Shown here piece by piece: positions 1 to 11,731 of a stretch of DNA of 64,000 nucleotides. The notes under the pieces were generated by a model. The model was given only the letters and a program-made list of their open reading frames with translations, did no database searches and had not been told where the DNA came from. Where the stretch lies: the NCBI RefSeq assembly GCF_036417845.1, contig NC_089978.1:137944288-138008287 (forward strand), in the 5' to 3' direction. A program made the position numbers and the translations under genes. Positions within the stretch are counted from its first letter, which is position 1; every line of letters begins with the position of its first letter. This DNA comes from Apteryx mantelli. Taxonomy: Eukaryota; Chordata; Aves; Apterygiformes; Apterygidae.

Positions 1-1121
1 ATTAGTTATGGTTACTTTTTCTTCCCCTACTACTCTCACATGCTTGCTACTACATTTTTCTGTAAAAAGGTGTGACGCTTCTCAGAAGCACTCCCTTTGG
101 CTCCAACATAACCTAAGCATATCAGTGCATTTGAACATTATATCTCAGAGAGCAAACATAAACTGTGTTATTAGTGAAGAAACAAGGAAAGAATAACTCT
201 GCTCTGACTGGCAGAAAGCAGGAAGAAAAGAGCAGCAAGGTTCTCATGACAGGGCTTGTTATTGGGTTAGCACCACTCAACATGTGAATAACAAACTTCC
301 TGATAAGAATACCAGTCTTTGGAAGGTAGGCAAGGATCATCCTATGGCAGCAAGAAGATACGTTATTTTTTTACTCTTCCATGGGCATTTCATCAACTTC
401 ACTTACACTCTTCACTTCCTCTTTTAACAGTTATTTTGCCTTGATGCTGATCCTTAATTAACCCTTGATGCTGACATCTTTACTTTTACCAAGAATAGCT
501 CCACAAAGCAAAAACGTCAAACTTAAGGTCAGGACAGAAATCATTCCTTGACCAATCTGCACCCGTATAAATTATATCCTAAACAGGATTAGAACTATTT
601 CATGACATGTCTCATTGGTAGTGTTGCAGCTCAAACCTAGCACTATTAAACAGTGCTTCCTTATACTACAGGTCTGCTTTAAGTTTCTGAAAGTCAAAAG
701 TAGTTATTATAAGTCTAGCAGAAGGTAAAGACAGGAAACGGAGGGTAAGTGGGTTGGTTTGGTTGTATGAGCTTTTTGTATTGACCAAGCAGGTCTGTAC
801 GTGACAAAAAGTTGTCTCCTATTTACTGGGCTTTTTTTAATTTACACTTTGAGATGGGAATTCATGCTTGAGGTTTGACAGAGCTATTTGGAAATGAATC
901 ATTTCTGTAAATGCATTGGACTGTGTGAGAAAGCAGGCCACAGTTACAAGTAGCCTTTAGAAAGCTAACCAGGAGAGGCAAGAGACTTTACATCTGTGCG
1001 CAAACTGGGAGATGCCACAGGCAATTTTCAGTACCTGATGAATCAGCAGTTGTAAGTATGATGTGATAGAGGAGTTATCAATACACAGAGAAAAATCTCC
1101 AACACACGACACTGTAAAAGG
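1..1121. other. Intergenic, no gene seen
   Basis: AT-rich unique-looking sequence. All open frames are short, without splice-site support or recognisable motifs. No repeat family was recognised. Confidence 0.6.
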
Positions 1122-1720
1122 ATTCAGCACCACTACATAATACAGTGGGGGAAAAGACATTTCGGCTTAAATAGTATTTACCCAGCCATTCATTTTTCAG
1201 TGATCACTAAGTCTCTCCACTCATGCTCCATCATCTGCAAGATAACACAAAATAAAGAACTTAGAAAAAAAATCTAAGATGAACTTTAAATCTGTGCTTA
1301 CATCAGGAGGAGGAGAAAAAGCAGTGCTGGGTAAGAAATATTTGTCAAACCTAAATATTTAAGCAAAGCTAGACCCAGTCAAGAACCTATACACTAACAC
1401 AAGCTCATGGGGCTGACAGACATTTTTGTGGTGGAAACATCCCCTGCACACACCGGCTAGAGGTTAGTTATTTCACAAGAACATAATGAGCTGCCTTCAA
1501 GCTGCACAACACCCTATTGATAAGTAACCAGCAGCCTTCTAACCAGCCACACTCACATGATTCAATTCAACAGCAGTCTTCTAGAGCTATTCCCAGATAA
1601 GCAGTCCAATTATCTCTTTGGAAATTTTCAATATTTGAAGAGAAATAAGAAAAAGGCAAGTGCATTAGTAAGAAGGAAGATATGAGAGTCCCAAGACTGT
1701 ATTATGTAGTGGTGCTGAAT
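1122..1720. repeat. Perfect 25-bp inverted repeat with 549-bp spacer
   Basis: The 25 bases at 1122-1146 are the exact reverse complement of 1696-1720 (arm begins ATTCAGCACCACTACATAAT). The interior shows no open frame of note. The arms could be terminal inverted repeats of a roughly 600-bp non-autonomous DNA transposon, or an inverted duplication. No flanking target duplication was found (AAAAGG on the left, TCTGTT on the right), so the mobile-element reading is only a possibility. Confidence 0.6.
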
Positions 1721-2176
1721 TCTGTTGTGCCAAACTCTGCTTGTATGTGTTTAGCCTATTTTAACTGCTCCTGAGGAGGCTACAGTCTTCAGTCTTCCTT
1801 TGTTTTCATAACAAATTCCAAAAATACATAATTATTTTATGATGCATATGTCCAGACATGCATCGGATACTAAGCAACATTTTGCTCTGATTTGGCCTCA
1901 AACTTCTGTCTCAGGGGGAACCTAAGGTCGGACCCTGTTGTGGTGGCCGGTAAGCGTAATTTTCCACAACAGTTTGGCACCTCAAATGGGACCCTAGACA
2001 ACCACTGTTGGGGCCTCACATCTCCAAACGATCATCTGGTGTCATATGGTGAGTTCATCTGGTATCTTCAGCAATGGGAGGCTCCAAAAGGCTGAGTCTT
2101 AAATTCCCACCTAAATTCTAAATTCTGGTTTGGTAACAAAGTGCAAGGAGTAGGCAAGTTGATCACTGTAATGTAT

Positions 2177-2243
2177 ACCGGGTACCGTGACTAGTGTGAG
2201 TGTTGATAGTACCAGGTACTGTGACTAGTGTGAGTGCACATAA
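2177..2243 (+). repeat. 34-bp tandem duplication in leader of provirus A
   Basis: Two units of 34 bp beginning at 2177 and 2211 share GTGACTAGTGTGAGTG and differ at a few positions. A partial third match (GTAGTGTGAGTG) occurs near 2315. It lies upstream of gag, as leader or enhancer repeats of retroviruses often do; its function is unknown. Confidence 0.6.
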
Positions 2244-2331
2244 CCTGGGAACCAAAGGGGCTGATAAAGCCACCCACTGAGAAGGGACAGCAGTCCTAGC
2301 AGTCAAAGACTCGGGTAGTGTGAGTGCGGTT

Positions 2332-2333
<2 letters not shown>

Positions 2334-2364
<31 letters not shown>
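2334..2364 (+). repeat. (GA)n microsatellite
   Basis: About 15 uninterrupted GA units lie in the leader of provirus A, just upstream of the gag start. Confidence 0.95.
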
Positions 2365-2366
<2 letters not shown>

Positions 2367-2482
2367 TTCACACTGGCTGCAGGGGTAATGAAAATTTAAA
2401 TTCTTGTGTTTCTGGAAAAAGGGTATATTATAAGGAAGTGCACTGCCTAATCAGCATAAGATGCACTTTTCAGGAACAAGAT

Positions 2483-3942
2483 ATGGGAAATAATTTTGGC
2501 ATGGAAAAGGGGATGCCCTTAGCTGAAATTCTGGAAAACTGGAGTAAGATTGATGGTACCAAGAACCTAAGGAAAAAAAAAAAAAGTTGATCCAACTATG
2601 TCAGGAGGATTGGCCATTCCTGACTAAGGATGGTAGCCTGGTGGAACGATGGCCACCGCAGGGAATCTTTGATCATCAGGAGGTAACTTTCCTGCGTCAC
2701 CATGTGAAGGATAAGTTCCCCGGACAAATGGATTATTGGCATGTATGGGACAATTGGGTATTTGCTAGGCGAAAAGAGATGCCTAGAAAAGAAAAAAAAT
2801 TTCTTCTCAAAATACTGTGAGTATATCATCTGCTAAAATGCTTGTGGAATCTGCTCCACCCTATGCTCTATCCTTTTCTTCAGTTTCTCTATATCCCTTG
2901 CTTTCTTCTGCTCCTGTCCTCCAAGCCCTTTTACAAGTGGTGCTGGTGCTGGGAGTAGCTGTGCCTGGTCCAGGAGGGGTGCTCCAAGTAGCCACTACAA
3001 AGTTCTATCGACCTTGTGGCCCCTAAGACTTGATTGCTTGGAGTCAACAGAACCCCAGGCTTAGGGAAGATCCAGAGAAAGTGTTACAAACTGTAAGAGA
3101 ATACTGCAGGCATATGATCCTGCCTGGGGGGGGGGGGGGGGGGTTGTACAAATGCTCCTTGAAGCTTTGTTCACTCCAGACGAAAAACACTCAATTCTGG
3201 ATGAGAACTGTCGTTGGGCAGAATGGGGGGGGTATGTTGTGGCTGCTCAAATGGCCTGACTGTCTGTGGAGCCCGGGTGGAATTATAATGCAGAGGCAGA
3301 TAACAGGCAGTTGCATTTAGCCATACAAGGCTTAGAAGAAGCTATACATTTGGCAGAACAGAAGACTGCAAGTTGGTTTAAAATAAAGGAGTGTCAGCAA
3401 CAACCTGAGGAACACCCCTCAGCTTTCCTTTCTAGACTGTCTAAACAAATCAGAATTTGGGTGGTGGGGGGGAATAGATCCAGAAGCTGAGGCTAACAGG
3501 CCTCTAATGGTTTCCAGATTGATAGATCAAACAGCCCGGACATTAAAAAGTATTCTTCTAAACATGTTCCTGACTGGCCAGGGAGGTCTATGGATGAAAT
3601 AGTATGTTTAGCCACATTTGTGTATAACAGTTGGGATGAAGAGAAGGTAAAAGAAAAGAGATGACAAAAGAAAGAGGAAGTAAGTGTGTTAGTGGCTGTG
3701 TTAAGAGCTGGGTTTAAAGAAACTAGGGGAAGGGGGGAAGTAAGGGCCAGAGGAGATAGACGGAATCAAAGCGAATGTGTTGTATGCTTAGGAGTTAATG
3801 GTCGTTGCCCTTATTGCGGGGAGCAAGAGCACTGGAAGTGGGAATGCCCAGTGAGGCCCCCTGTGCCTAGGAATAGAGGGGACAGCATGAGACAGTTGAG
3901 ACCTGGGAATGACACCAGGCAATTCCCAGACAGTCCACAATG
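2483..3942 (+). pseudogene. gag: Provirus A gag remnant (matrix, capsid, nucleocapsid)
   Basis: Retroviral structural polyprotein, broken. The start at 2483 gives Met-Gly, the usual myristoylation context. A 13-A run at 2573-2585 changes frame before a matrix segment with EDWPFLTKDG and RWPPQGIFD (2587-2820), of gammaretroviral type. Capsid-like sequence follows at about 3030-3590, with EEHPSAFLSRLSKQ matching the capsid C-terminal region, and is again shifted by an 18-G run at 3126-3143. A nucleocapsid zinc finger CPYCGEQEHWKWEC is at about 3810-3850; the Cys-Cys-His-Cys ligands are present. At least three frames are needed to read it through, so it cannot make a full Gag. Confidence 0.8.
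3126..3143 (+). repeat. Poly-G tract of 18
   Basis: An uninterrupted run of 18 G inside the capsid region of provirus A. It causes a frame change and is a likely site of sequencing or assembly length error. Confidence 0.9.
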
Positions 3943-3949
3943 ACAGGAG

Positions 3950-4303
3950 ATGGGAGACCCACGAAATACTGTGGAAACTGGGGTAAATTCATGGGATATA
4001 GATTTGTATTTCAGGGGGCAGATAATGGCAAATATAAAAGGTCTAGAAATTCCCTTTCTAGTGGATACTGGAACTACCCTTTCTCTTTTGAATTTTGAGC
4101 CTAAAGGATGCAAGTCGTCAGATAAAATAATAATACAAGCAGTAATGGGAAAAGGTGAACAAACATTAACTAAGCCCTTATTGCTCACTATTGGAGGTAA
4201 AGGAGTGTGGGTACATTTCATAATTTCCATGAATTCACCCTCTTGCCTTTTAGGGAGAGTTTTCTTACAAGTCTTGGATACTCAGATCTGCTTAAAGCCA
4301 TAA
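3950..4303 (+). pseudogene. pro: Provirus A protease
   Basis: Aspartic protease of the retropepsin family. The active-site strand FLVDTGTTLSLL is encoded near 4055-4090, and SCLLGRVFLQ near 4240-4275 matches the family's conserved C-terminal G-R-(D/E) turn. About 117 residues are open, close to the length of a retroviral protease. It lies in the position expected between nucleocapsid and RT, in a frame separated from both by stops. Confidence 0.8.
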
Positions 4304-4321
4304 GGGATAAAATTAATAATA

Positions 4322-6340
4322 ATGGGCTCATGTGTTCTGGCTGAGACACTAGAACCAGAGTCAACTAATCTGCAGATTCCGACAGGTTTAGAATCAGTTC
4401 CTGGAAAGTTATGGAGCTCCTTAGGAATGGATGTTGGACTATTGAAATCAGCTAATCCAGTCTCGGTCAAAACAAAAGGGGGATTGCCTCCTGCAGTTAA
4501 ATACCCTATCCCAAAAGAAGCAGAGAAGAGTATCCAAAAACAAATTGATCACTATTTAAAACTGGGTATCCTTAGAGTCTGTGAATCCCCATACCACACT
4601 TTGATTCTACTAGTTAAAAGAAATAGGTGGGATTCTGATGGTGATCCAGCGTATCAATTTGTACAAGTCTTAAGGGTTATAAACCAACATGCAATTGCTC
4701 CCCACGCAGTAGTTCCTGACCCAACAACTATATTATTACAGATACTTCATTGGGGAAATTATTTTACTGTGATTGATTTAATGGCAGACTTTTTTAGTAT
4801 ACTGGTAGCTGAGAACAGCCAAGATCTTTTTGCCTTCACTTGAAAGGGACAACAATTAACTAGAACAAGACTACCACAGGGATTTACTGGGTCTCCAACT
4901 ATTTTTTCGTGTATTCTTAAAAATGATCTTGCGGATATTGAACTTCCAGGAGGATCAGTATTAATACAATATGTGGATGATTTGTTAATAGAAAGTAAAG
5001 ATTATGAGACATGTTTAAAAGACACTATTTCTCTATGTAATGTTCTTGCAGAGAAAGGGCATCAAGCATCTCCATCCAAGCTTCAACTGTGTCAATCAAT
5101 CAGAGGTAAAATATTTGGGGTTTATTTTGAAAGAAGGACACAGGTTAATCAATCCAGAATGATTAAAGACAATTCTTAAAATGCCTCATCCTGTAACAAA
5201 AAAGAAACTTAGGGTATTTTTAGGAGCTGTACGATTTTGCTGACCATGATCCCCGAGTTGGGAGAACTTACCAAACCTTTGGTCCAGGCAACAAAAAAGG
5301 AGACAGAGCCTTTGACCTGGGGTCCAGAAAAAGAAAAAGCTTTTGCTTCTGTAAAAAAGCATTGGTTTCAGCCCCGGCTCTAGGACTACCAGATTATAGT
5401 AAGCCATTTGAATTATTCATTCATGAATGACAGGGGGTAGCAGGTGGAGTACTCACTCAAAAACTAGGTCCTCACCATAGGCCAATGGCCTATTATTCCA
5501 CCCAGCTAGATGTGTTAACCAAAGGCACTCCAGGATACATCAGAGCGATAGCAGCTACTGCAGCCATTATTGAAAAAAACATAACCTGTAGTTTTAGGTC
5601 ACCCAGCGACTGTGTACAGACCATATGAAATAGAACTGTTAATGGAGCAACACGCTACTCAAGCACCATCCCCACAGAGAGCTCACCACTATGAACTACT
5701 GATACTACATGCAGATATTGTGACCTTAAAAAGATGCAATATCTTAAATCCAGTGACATTATTGTATCTACCTGAGGATGGAAAGCTTCATCATTCTTGT
5801 GAACAGCTGGTTGTCAGTTCAAGCAAGTCCTGGGAGGATCTTAAAGATGAACCCTTGGGAAACCCAGACTTGGTTCTGTTTACAGATGGATCATCCTATT
5901 ATTTGGTGGAAGATGCCATTCAGGGTTATGCTGTCACCAACCTTCTTGAGGTACTTGAAGCTAATCCCTTATCTTTGTCTGTAAGTGCTCAAGGGGCAGA
6001 ATTAATAGCATTAACCCAAGCAGCAAAGATAGGTAAGGACCTGCGAGTAAATGTATATAACGACTCTAAATATGCATTTGGAGTATGTCATGCAATGGGA
6101 ATGCTGTGGAAGGAAAGGTGATTCCTCACATCTGCAGGGAAAGCACTCGCTAATGGACAAGAAGTACAGAAATTATTAAACGTGATGAAACTCCCCAAAG
6201 AAATTGCTGTCATTTACCATCCTACTCATACAAAAGAAGCCTCTGATGTAGCTAAAGGAAATGATTTGGTGGACAAGGCAGCTACAGCTGCTGCTAGACA
6301 GCCTCTCCTTGTAGCCACTGCAGATCTAGTACAAGAATGA
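4322..6340 (+). pseudogene. pol: Provirus A reverse transcriptase and RNase H
   Basis: RNA-dependent DNA polymerase remnant. The fingers/palm part (4322-4843) includes GILRVCESPYHTLILLVKR and the first palm region VIDLMADFFSILV; this frame ends at a TGA near 4841 where a Trp codon is expected. The palm continues with RLPQGFTGSPTIF and the catalytic YVDD at 4970-4981, then stops at about 5177. A disrupted connection region follows. RNase H (5612-6121) has FTDGSS with its first Asp near 5884, a Glu in the AQGAELIALTQ helix and Asp in YNDSKYA; a final Asp lies near 6270 after another break. Several stops and shifts make it non-functional. Confidence 0.85.
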
Positions 6341-6349
6341 CCAGATGTA

Positions 6350-7480
6350 TTGAATCCAGCAGAAATGTATGAAGTTATGCTGCAGAAAGAGAAAGAGAAT
6401 TGGAAAAAGTGGGAAGCAGTTCAAGATGAAAAAGGAATTTATACTATTGAGGGGGAAGGCCATCCTTCCCTTAAGGTATTTGCTTTCTGTGGTTAGATGG
6501 TATCATGAGATGGATACATACATGGAGAAGCATCAACTGTCACCTTACATATTCTACAAATCTGGGCAGCTCCCGGAGTGCGTGTGGTTGCAAAATGCAT
6601 AACAACAACCTGCCCAACTTGCCAAAAATTTAATGATACTCGTCCAAAGGTTAACAGAGGAGGCTGCCCATGGGCTTATTTTCCATTCTAGCGTCTACAA
6701 ATTGACTATGCTGACACGCCTGCAGCAGAAGGATTTAAACATCTCCTTGTGATAACTGATCAAATTAAGTGGGTGGGTGGAAGTCTTTCCTACCACAAAG
6801 CAGATACGGCTGCAGTGATTAAAGCCTTGTTAAAATAAATTGTCCCTAGGTATGAAGTATCAGAAACTATAGATTCAGATAGGGGTTCTCACTTATCAGC
6901 AGGATTTTTAGGGAAATTATATCAAATGCTAGGAATTCATAGAGACTTACACACACCTTATCATCTGCAGTCTTCAGGGCAAGTTGAGAGTGAACAGAAC
7001 TATTAAAAACAAGTTAGTATGGATATGTACACAGACAGGTCTCAAATGGCCTAATGCCTTAAACTTAGTGCTGTGGGAAATTAGAACAACCCCTAGGCAA
7101 CCGGTAGGTTTATCCCCAGCAGAAGTCTTATTTGGGTGTCAGTTGGTTATACCAGGAACTTATATTCCAGCAAAGACCAGCCTCTTGGATGGAGAATAAC
7201 ATTTGACCAGGTGTGTACTAGCCTTAAACACATTTTTGTGATGCTTGGAACCAAGCCCAGTGGTCTCAGGCAGTACCTAAGGGTCCATGACATCCAACCT
7301 GGGAATAAAGTCATGATTAAAGTATATTCTAGAAAGACTAAGCTTGACCCAAAATGGGAGGGCCCTTATATGGCATAACTAATCTCTTATTTTGCTGTAA
7401 AGGTAGTGGGAAAAGTGGCCTGGCTCCACTGCTCACACGTCAAACACCTACCTGAGGATCCCTCAATTAATGAGCCATAA
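6350..7480 (+). pseudogene. pol: Provirus A integrase remnant
   Basis: Integrase pieces in mixed frames. A zinc-binding part contains CPTCQKF (about 6615). Catalytic-core landmarks are QIDYADTP near 6703 (first Asp), TIDSDRGSH near 6870 (second Asp) and SSGQVESEQ near 6975 (Glu). A C-terminal GPY-type end, LDPKWEGPY, lies near 7345-7370, and the frame picks up HCSHVKHLPED to about 7465. Stops occur in the core (near 6691, 6837 and 7003). The GPY end supports class I assignment. No env-like frame follows. Confidence 0.8.
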
Positions 7481-7620
7481 CCGACCACCAGGACCTCTAC
7501 CAGAGGGCAGCCATGGCAAGACCAGTCAGTCCTGTGAAACAACCAACTGCACCAACTATAATGAAATAAGGGTAAACACTGCATCCTGTGGATGGGTCTA
7601 GGTTTTGTCACATTGCTGTC

Positions 7621-9379
7621 TTGTTTCTTGAGTCAGAAGCCATACTGAGACCTTTTATGAACTTGTGTGAAGTAAATGCACCTGCAACAGGGATTTTTAT
7701 TTTTTTTTTGGCATCCCTTTGCTCTGGCATCTGAGAAATCCCCCTGCCATTGCAAAAGTGACTGTTTTAGCACAACCATGACTGATCCTTGCTGTTAAGA
7801 TGCCACCTCAGAGCAACTCTGACACCAAGGGCTCTTGCAGCAAAGACAGACCAAGAGTCAGATACACTGCATGATGGCAGCAGGGGGAAGCAAAACAGAA
7901 ATCTTTTCTTCCAGATATTGCTGAGCAGCTACTGCAGTGGAGAAATATGCTTAAAGCCCCTTGTTTTATCATGGACGAAAACACAGAAATCTCAGAAAAT
8001 GACCTTTATATACAAACAGTGGCTATGTGTTCATAGACCCAATATAAATCTCTCCTTTATACATGCAAAATGCCACTGTTAACAGAAGAGAGGGAGTACA
8101 GGGCTGAGGTAGATCCAAAGGCTCTGCTGGCAGCCGGTGATATCAGGCTGTCTATGTGGTCATAAGTCAGGCTGCAAGGGCCGGAGGCCTTGAGAAGATA
8201 TCCTGGAGTTTTGACCCTGTGCCTTTGCTTTTAGAAAAATACAAAAGGATAAGACATTAAATGATGGATGGAAATATTCAAGCTGATTTTCCACCAAAAC
8301 CTAATACTTTTACCACGCAAAGATCTTCTGCTGACCCAAACCAGTACCTGCACACAGCACAGCACTGTGTTCAGAATGGCTTGTTAGCCTAGCACCACAT
8401 TCAGATAACACACACTACCTCTCAGCAGACCTAATTCACTCAGGTGAAGTGTCTCCCTGTTGTGGTATCACTACTTCATGGTTCAGTACTAAGTTAGGTG
8501 GTCTGTGCTTCCTTCCACTGCACAGTATACACATGTAATACCTCTGTGGGTGAGGTGCCAAGGGTGGGAGATGGTTTGAAAGATAAAGCAGTGGTATGTT
8601 GAATGGTAAATGCAGTTGGATGAAGTGTACCAACTCTCATTCATGTAATGTAGAGTTCATCAACGTTCTGAAGAAAACCTGCTAAAACACCACACAGAAT
8701 GCATTTACCCACTTTTTTATTTACCCACTTTCTTGTTTTCTCAACAAATGAGATTACACAGTTCATAATTTGTAACCATACTATTGTGATAAGGGCTTGA
8801 GCCCTAGCTTCAAATGTATGAGACAGCAGTGTAACAGCTGTGTTGTTTCTCTGCATTTATTGCAGAAGGAGGAATCCTCTTATGTTCTAAAACAAACAAA
8901 AAATCCATATTTAGACACCAGTCCTAGAGAATCACCACGTAGAAAGTAAAAAGCTCATTTCAAAGAAACAGTAAACCCATGTTTTCATTAATGGCAGATT
9001 GTCAGATAGAAATACTGTGAACTGGAAAAGCTAAATCTCAGGTGCAGAGTCCATTCCACCAGTTCTGCAAGAGTTATGAATCCTCTGTTTCACACTAAGC
9101 CAGCACAGATCAATTGCATTATGCCAATGACTCTATCTCAGAGAAAATTTCTGTCAGACTAAAAAGTCAACTTTTTCCTCAGAACAAGATCCTTTCAATT
9201 AAACAAGTAAAACAAATGCCTTTATCAAAAATCCATGCTTCTCCATAGAACAATTTCTATGAAAATTTCCTCCAAGTCCTCATGGTGGTTTAGCTAATGA
9301 GGAAATCATGCATGAGTCTACACTGATCCTCAACCACTTCATGTAGACCCATTCAAGGTAGACTCATTCATGATGGGAG
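7621..9379. other. No gene seen; possible 3' remnant of provirus A
   Basis: Short frames only. The first few hundred bases may be degraded env or LTR of provirus A, but I see no hydrophobic anchor, TATA/AATAAA pair or match to sequence upstream of gag. Confidence 0.5.
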
Positions 9380-9656
9380 GCTGTAAAGAGAACAGGACCA
9401 GACGCTTCTCAATGGGCAAAATTTGAAACACGAGAAATTGCACTTGAACTCAAGACAACACTTCTTTACTGTGAGTGTGACTGAGCAATGGAACAGGTTG
9501 CCCAGAGAGATTGCAGAGTCTCCATACTTGGAAATATTCAAAACCCAGCTGGACATGGGCCTGGGCGATGTTGCTCTAGGTGACCCTGCTTGAGCAGGGG
9601 AGTTGGACTGTATGATCTCCAGAGGTCCCTTACAACCCCAGCTGGTCTGTGATTCA
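9380..9656 (+). mobile_element. CR1 LINE 3'-end fragment
   Basis: The sense-strand CR1 3' end is recognisable: the ACTGAGCAATGGAACAGG stretch, the loop CCTGCTTGAGCAGGGGAGTTGGACT, and the ATGATCTCCAGAGGTCCCTT end running into TCTGTGATTC. It is the same family end as the reverse-complement sequence at 41.33-41.6 kb. It is a 5'-truncated copy with no useful coding left. Confidence 0.9.
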
Positions 9657-10320
9657 TCCATGCGTCTATGTTTTGAGGAACAATTAAATTGCTTGTGTTT
9701 TTCTTTGTTATTTTGGAGACTGCCTATATGGGAAGGATTTCTATATATACTACTTTAACTATCACAAAGTGTAGTTAAACTAGGATAGTTCCACCTGTAT
9801 AATCCTTTTCATGCCACTATAAAACTCAGTCTGATTTACATTCTTTTGTTAGATCTTTTTGCAGATCTTTTGTTAGAGGCTGTGAGGTGCTCAGCATCCT
9901 GAATTCCCACGCATTCCCTTGATCAGAGCTTTGATAACAGAAACAAAATATCAGGATTTGTGTAAACCAGAATAGTGCTTTCTGTGACATAACAAGCTAG
10001 GGAGCTTTTAGAACAGTGATGCATTTGTCACGTTTATCTCTGTTTAACAAACTTCCCTGTGAACCGTTGTGCATTATTCATCAGATATGCAGCAGCACTG
10101 TGGGTTCTGTTAAAGGTTTTGAGATTGTTTAACATATCTGAAATACACCTACCTTTCACTGACAAGACCTTTGAGAGTATTCCATTCTTGAGTAGGAGGT
10201 TTGAACTGAGCATACTTTTTAATTAATAGTTTATTCACAGAAAAAAAAATATTGGATAACTGGCAATTGTGAATTTGACCTAAATTGACCGAGTACCTTT
10301 GAACCTATTTTCAAATGGGG
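9657..10320. other. Unassigned sequence between CR1 and proviral block B
   Basis: No coding signal. A minus-strand AATAAA (plus-strand TTTATT near 10230) could belong to a 3' LTR of block B, but no matching LTR was recognised. Confidence 0.4.
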
Positions 10321-10701
10321 GAGAGAGAACAGGATGAACACTGAAGAAAGGAGTTTGAGTGGCTGCGAACGACTGCTTTACTCTTGCAGTGGTAGTCCCA
10401 AGGAGACATCCCACAGCTGGGGTAAGAAGGAGTTAATTCCAGTCCGCAATGGGGCACCAACAGTGAAAGCAGGTGTTATCTCTCAAGGTCCTGATGAGGA
10501 GGAGACAGTCCTGACCACAGCAATTAACACTGCCCCAGCAGTGAGAGGAGGCTTTTGTTTCTCAAGGTCCAGGTGCTGAAGCAGGCCTTATCTCAAAGTC
10601 TTGACATCCTCCCTTTTGGAGTGTAAAACACAAGAATTCAGGCTACTTGTAACTGGCACCAAATGTATATGGGGGGGAGGAGCTGGGAGCATCCCCTCAC
10701 A

Positions 10702-10713
10702 TTCCCACCCCTC
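10702..10713 (-). promoter_or_regulatory. Candidate polypurine tract of block B
   Basis: On the minus strand GAGGGGTGGGAA is followed at once by TGTGAGGG, the layout of a polypurine tract abutting the TG of a 3' LTR. It lies just downstream of the env membrane-anchor frame, where such a tract belongs. The LTR itself is not confirmed. Confidence 0.4.
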
Positions 10714-10765
10714 GACTCCATGGACACCTTCCATACTGTGTAGTTATGGTAAGAACACCTTTTAC

Positions 10766-11335
10766 TTACACAGGGGTATAGACAGTTGTAACAGTGTTAC
10801 TTTCTAGGGTTTCAGGTACATGGCCTGTTGATTTTAGGTGTACATATTTAATTTGTAATACTGAATGTTCAATAATACGATGGATACATCCAAAAGCAAT
10901 GCAAATTACAATAGGTAATAGCAATAAAGATAATATAAATTGCAGTAAACTATTCAACCATCCTTGAAAATTTAGTCCTAACCGTCCCATTAAGGATCCA
11001 AACTAGGAATCCTATAAACTTCTCTGGGTATGGGCTGAATCAGTTGTGACCTTACACATGATTTTGATTTGATTAGAAAGTGGTTCAGTTATATTTGGGA
11101 TACAGATGCAGCATTGCTCTGCTGACATATTTATATACATACATACTCTACCATGTCTCAATAACATTGCATCCAAAGCTAATCTATTCGCAATAGTCAT
11201 TTTAGTGGTGGCTTGTAACTGTTCGTTGAGGAGTTCATCTCCCCAAGTGGAAGCATTAGCTAATAACTCGAGTTGATCTGTCAGCTCAGCCATTGATACA
11301 CGGTTTCTAGTAATACCAAGCGAAAAGTCCCTCAA
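10766..11335 (-). pseudogene. env: Env transmembrane subunit remnant
   Basis: Retroviral envelope TM subunit in two minus-strand frames. The upstream piece (11012-11335) has a heptad-like region followed by RLALDAMLLRHGRVC and a C-x9-CC motif (Cys 65, 75 and 76 of this frame). I associate C-x9-CC with alpharetrovirus-type TM, in contrast to C-x6-CC in gammaretroviruses. The downstream piece (10766-10990) has a strongly hydrophobic membrane anchor, about residues 15-36, then a tail. A frame break and stop lie between them and another lies upstream, so it is not functional. Confidence 0.75.
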
Positions 11336-11731
11336 ATACCCATGCTATTTTCTTTTCAATTTGTTCTCCCTGTGAGAGATCGCACCAAAGAGGGGTAGGT
11401 GTCTGTTTGGAACAAACTCCCATGACTAAAGGGGCAGATGGTAGCCCTGGATAGTAGCTTTCAGGACACAAAAGCAGTACTACTAGGGTACATTGGACTC
11501 CTCCTAACGAGGCAGGGAGAGTGCTCTAAAGATGTTGATTGTTACAAGCCTATGCCATACCTTTCAGGGCAGGGACGTCAGCAACATTACAATTCGGGTT
11601 TGGAAGCAGGCCGGAGACCATCTTTTTACCTAAATCAGAGTAATAGCCAATGTGATACAGATGTGGAGTATGTGGCGTTGAATAGTTAAAACATAATCAA
11701 CCTTGAAATACAGCTGATCTCGGGGTGAAGT
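11336..11731 (-). pseudogene. env: Env surface-subunit C-terminal part (degraded)
   Basis: This minus-strand sequence between the TM piece and the solo LTR keeps short env-like stretches, such as a segment with CPESYYPGLPSAP and a following charged region. It carries stops and no continuous frame. The assignment rests mainly on its position between the signal-peptide-like part at 12.67 kb and the TM subunit. Confidence 0.45.

Larger units (their letters stand above)
1900..7600 (+). mobile_element. Provirus A: old gammaretrovirus-like ERV (gag-pro-pol)
   Basis: A plus-strand retroviral gag-pro-pol order is recognisable from about 2.48 to 7.48 kb: matrix/capsid, CCHC finger, protease, RT with YVDD, RNase H, integrase. 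The leader at 1.9-2.48 kb has a GGTAAG splice-donor-like site near 1949. The YVDD box, single zinc finger and integrase end of the GPY type point to class I (gamma-like). Every gene is broken by stops or frame changes, so the copy is old. No env frame follows pol, and I could not pair LTRs between 1.2-2.4 kb and 7.5-8.4 kb, so the outer limits are estimates. Confidence 0.85.

Noticed and set aside
1681-2000. Possible 5' LTR of provirus A
   Set aside because: No TATA/AATAAA pair, no convincing primer site and no matching copy after pol near 7.5-8.4 kb.
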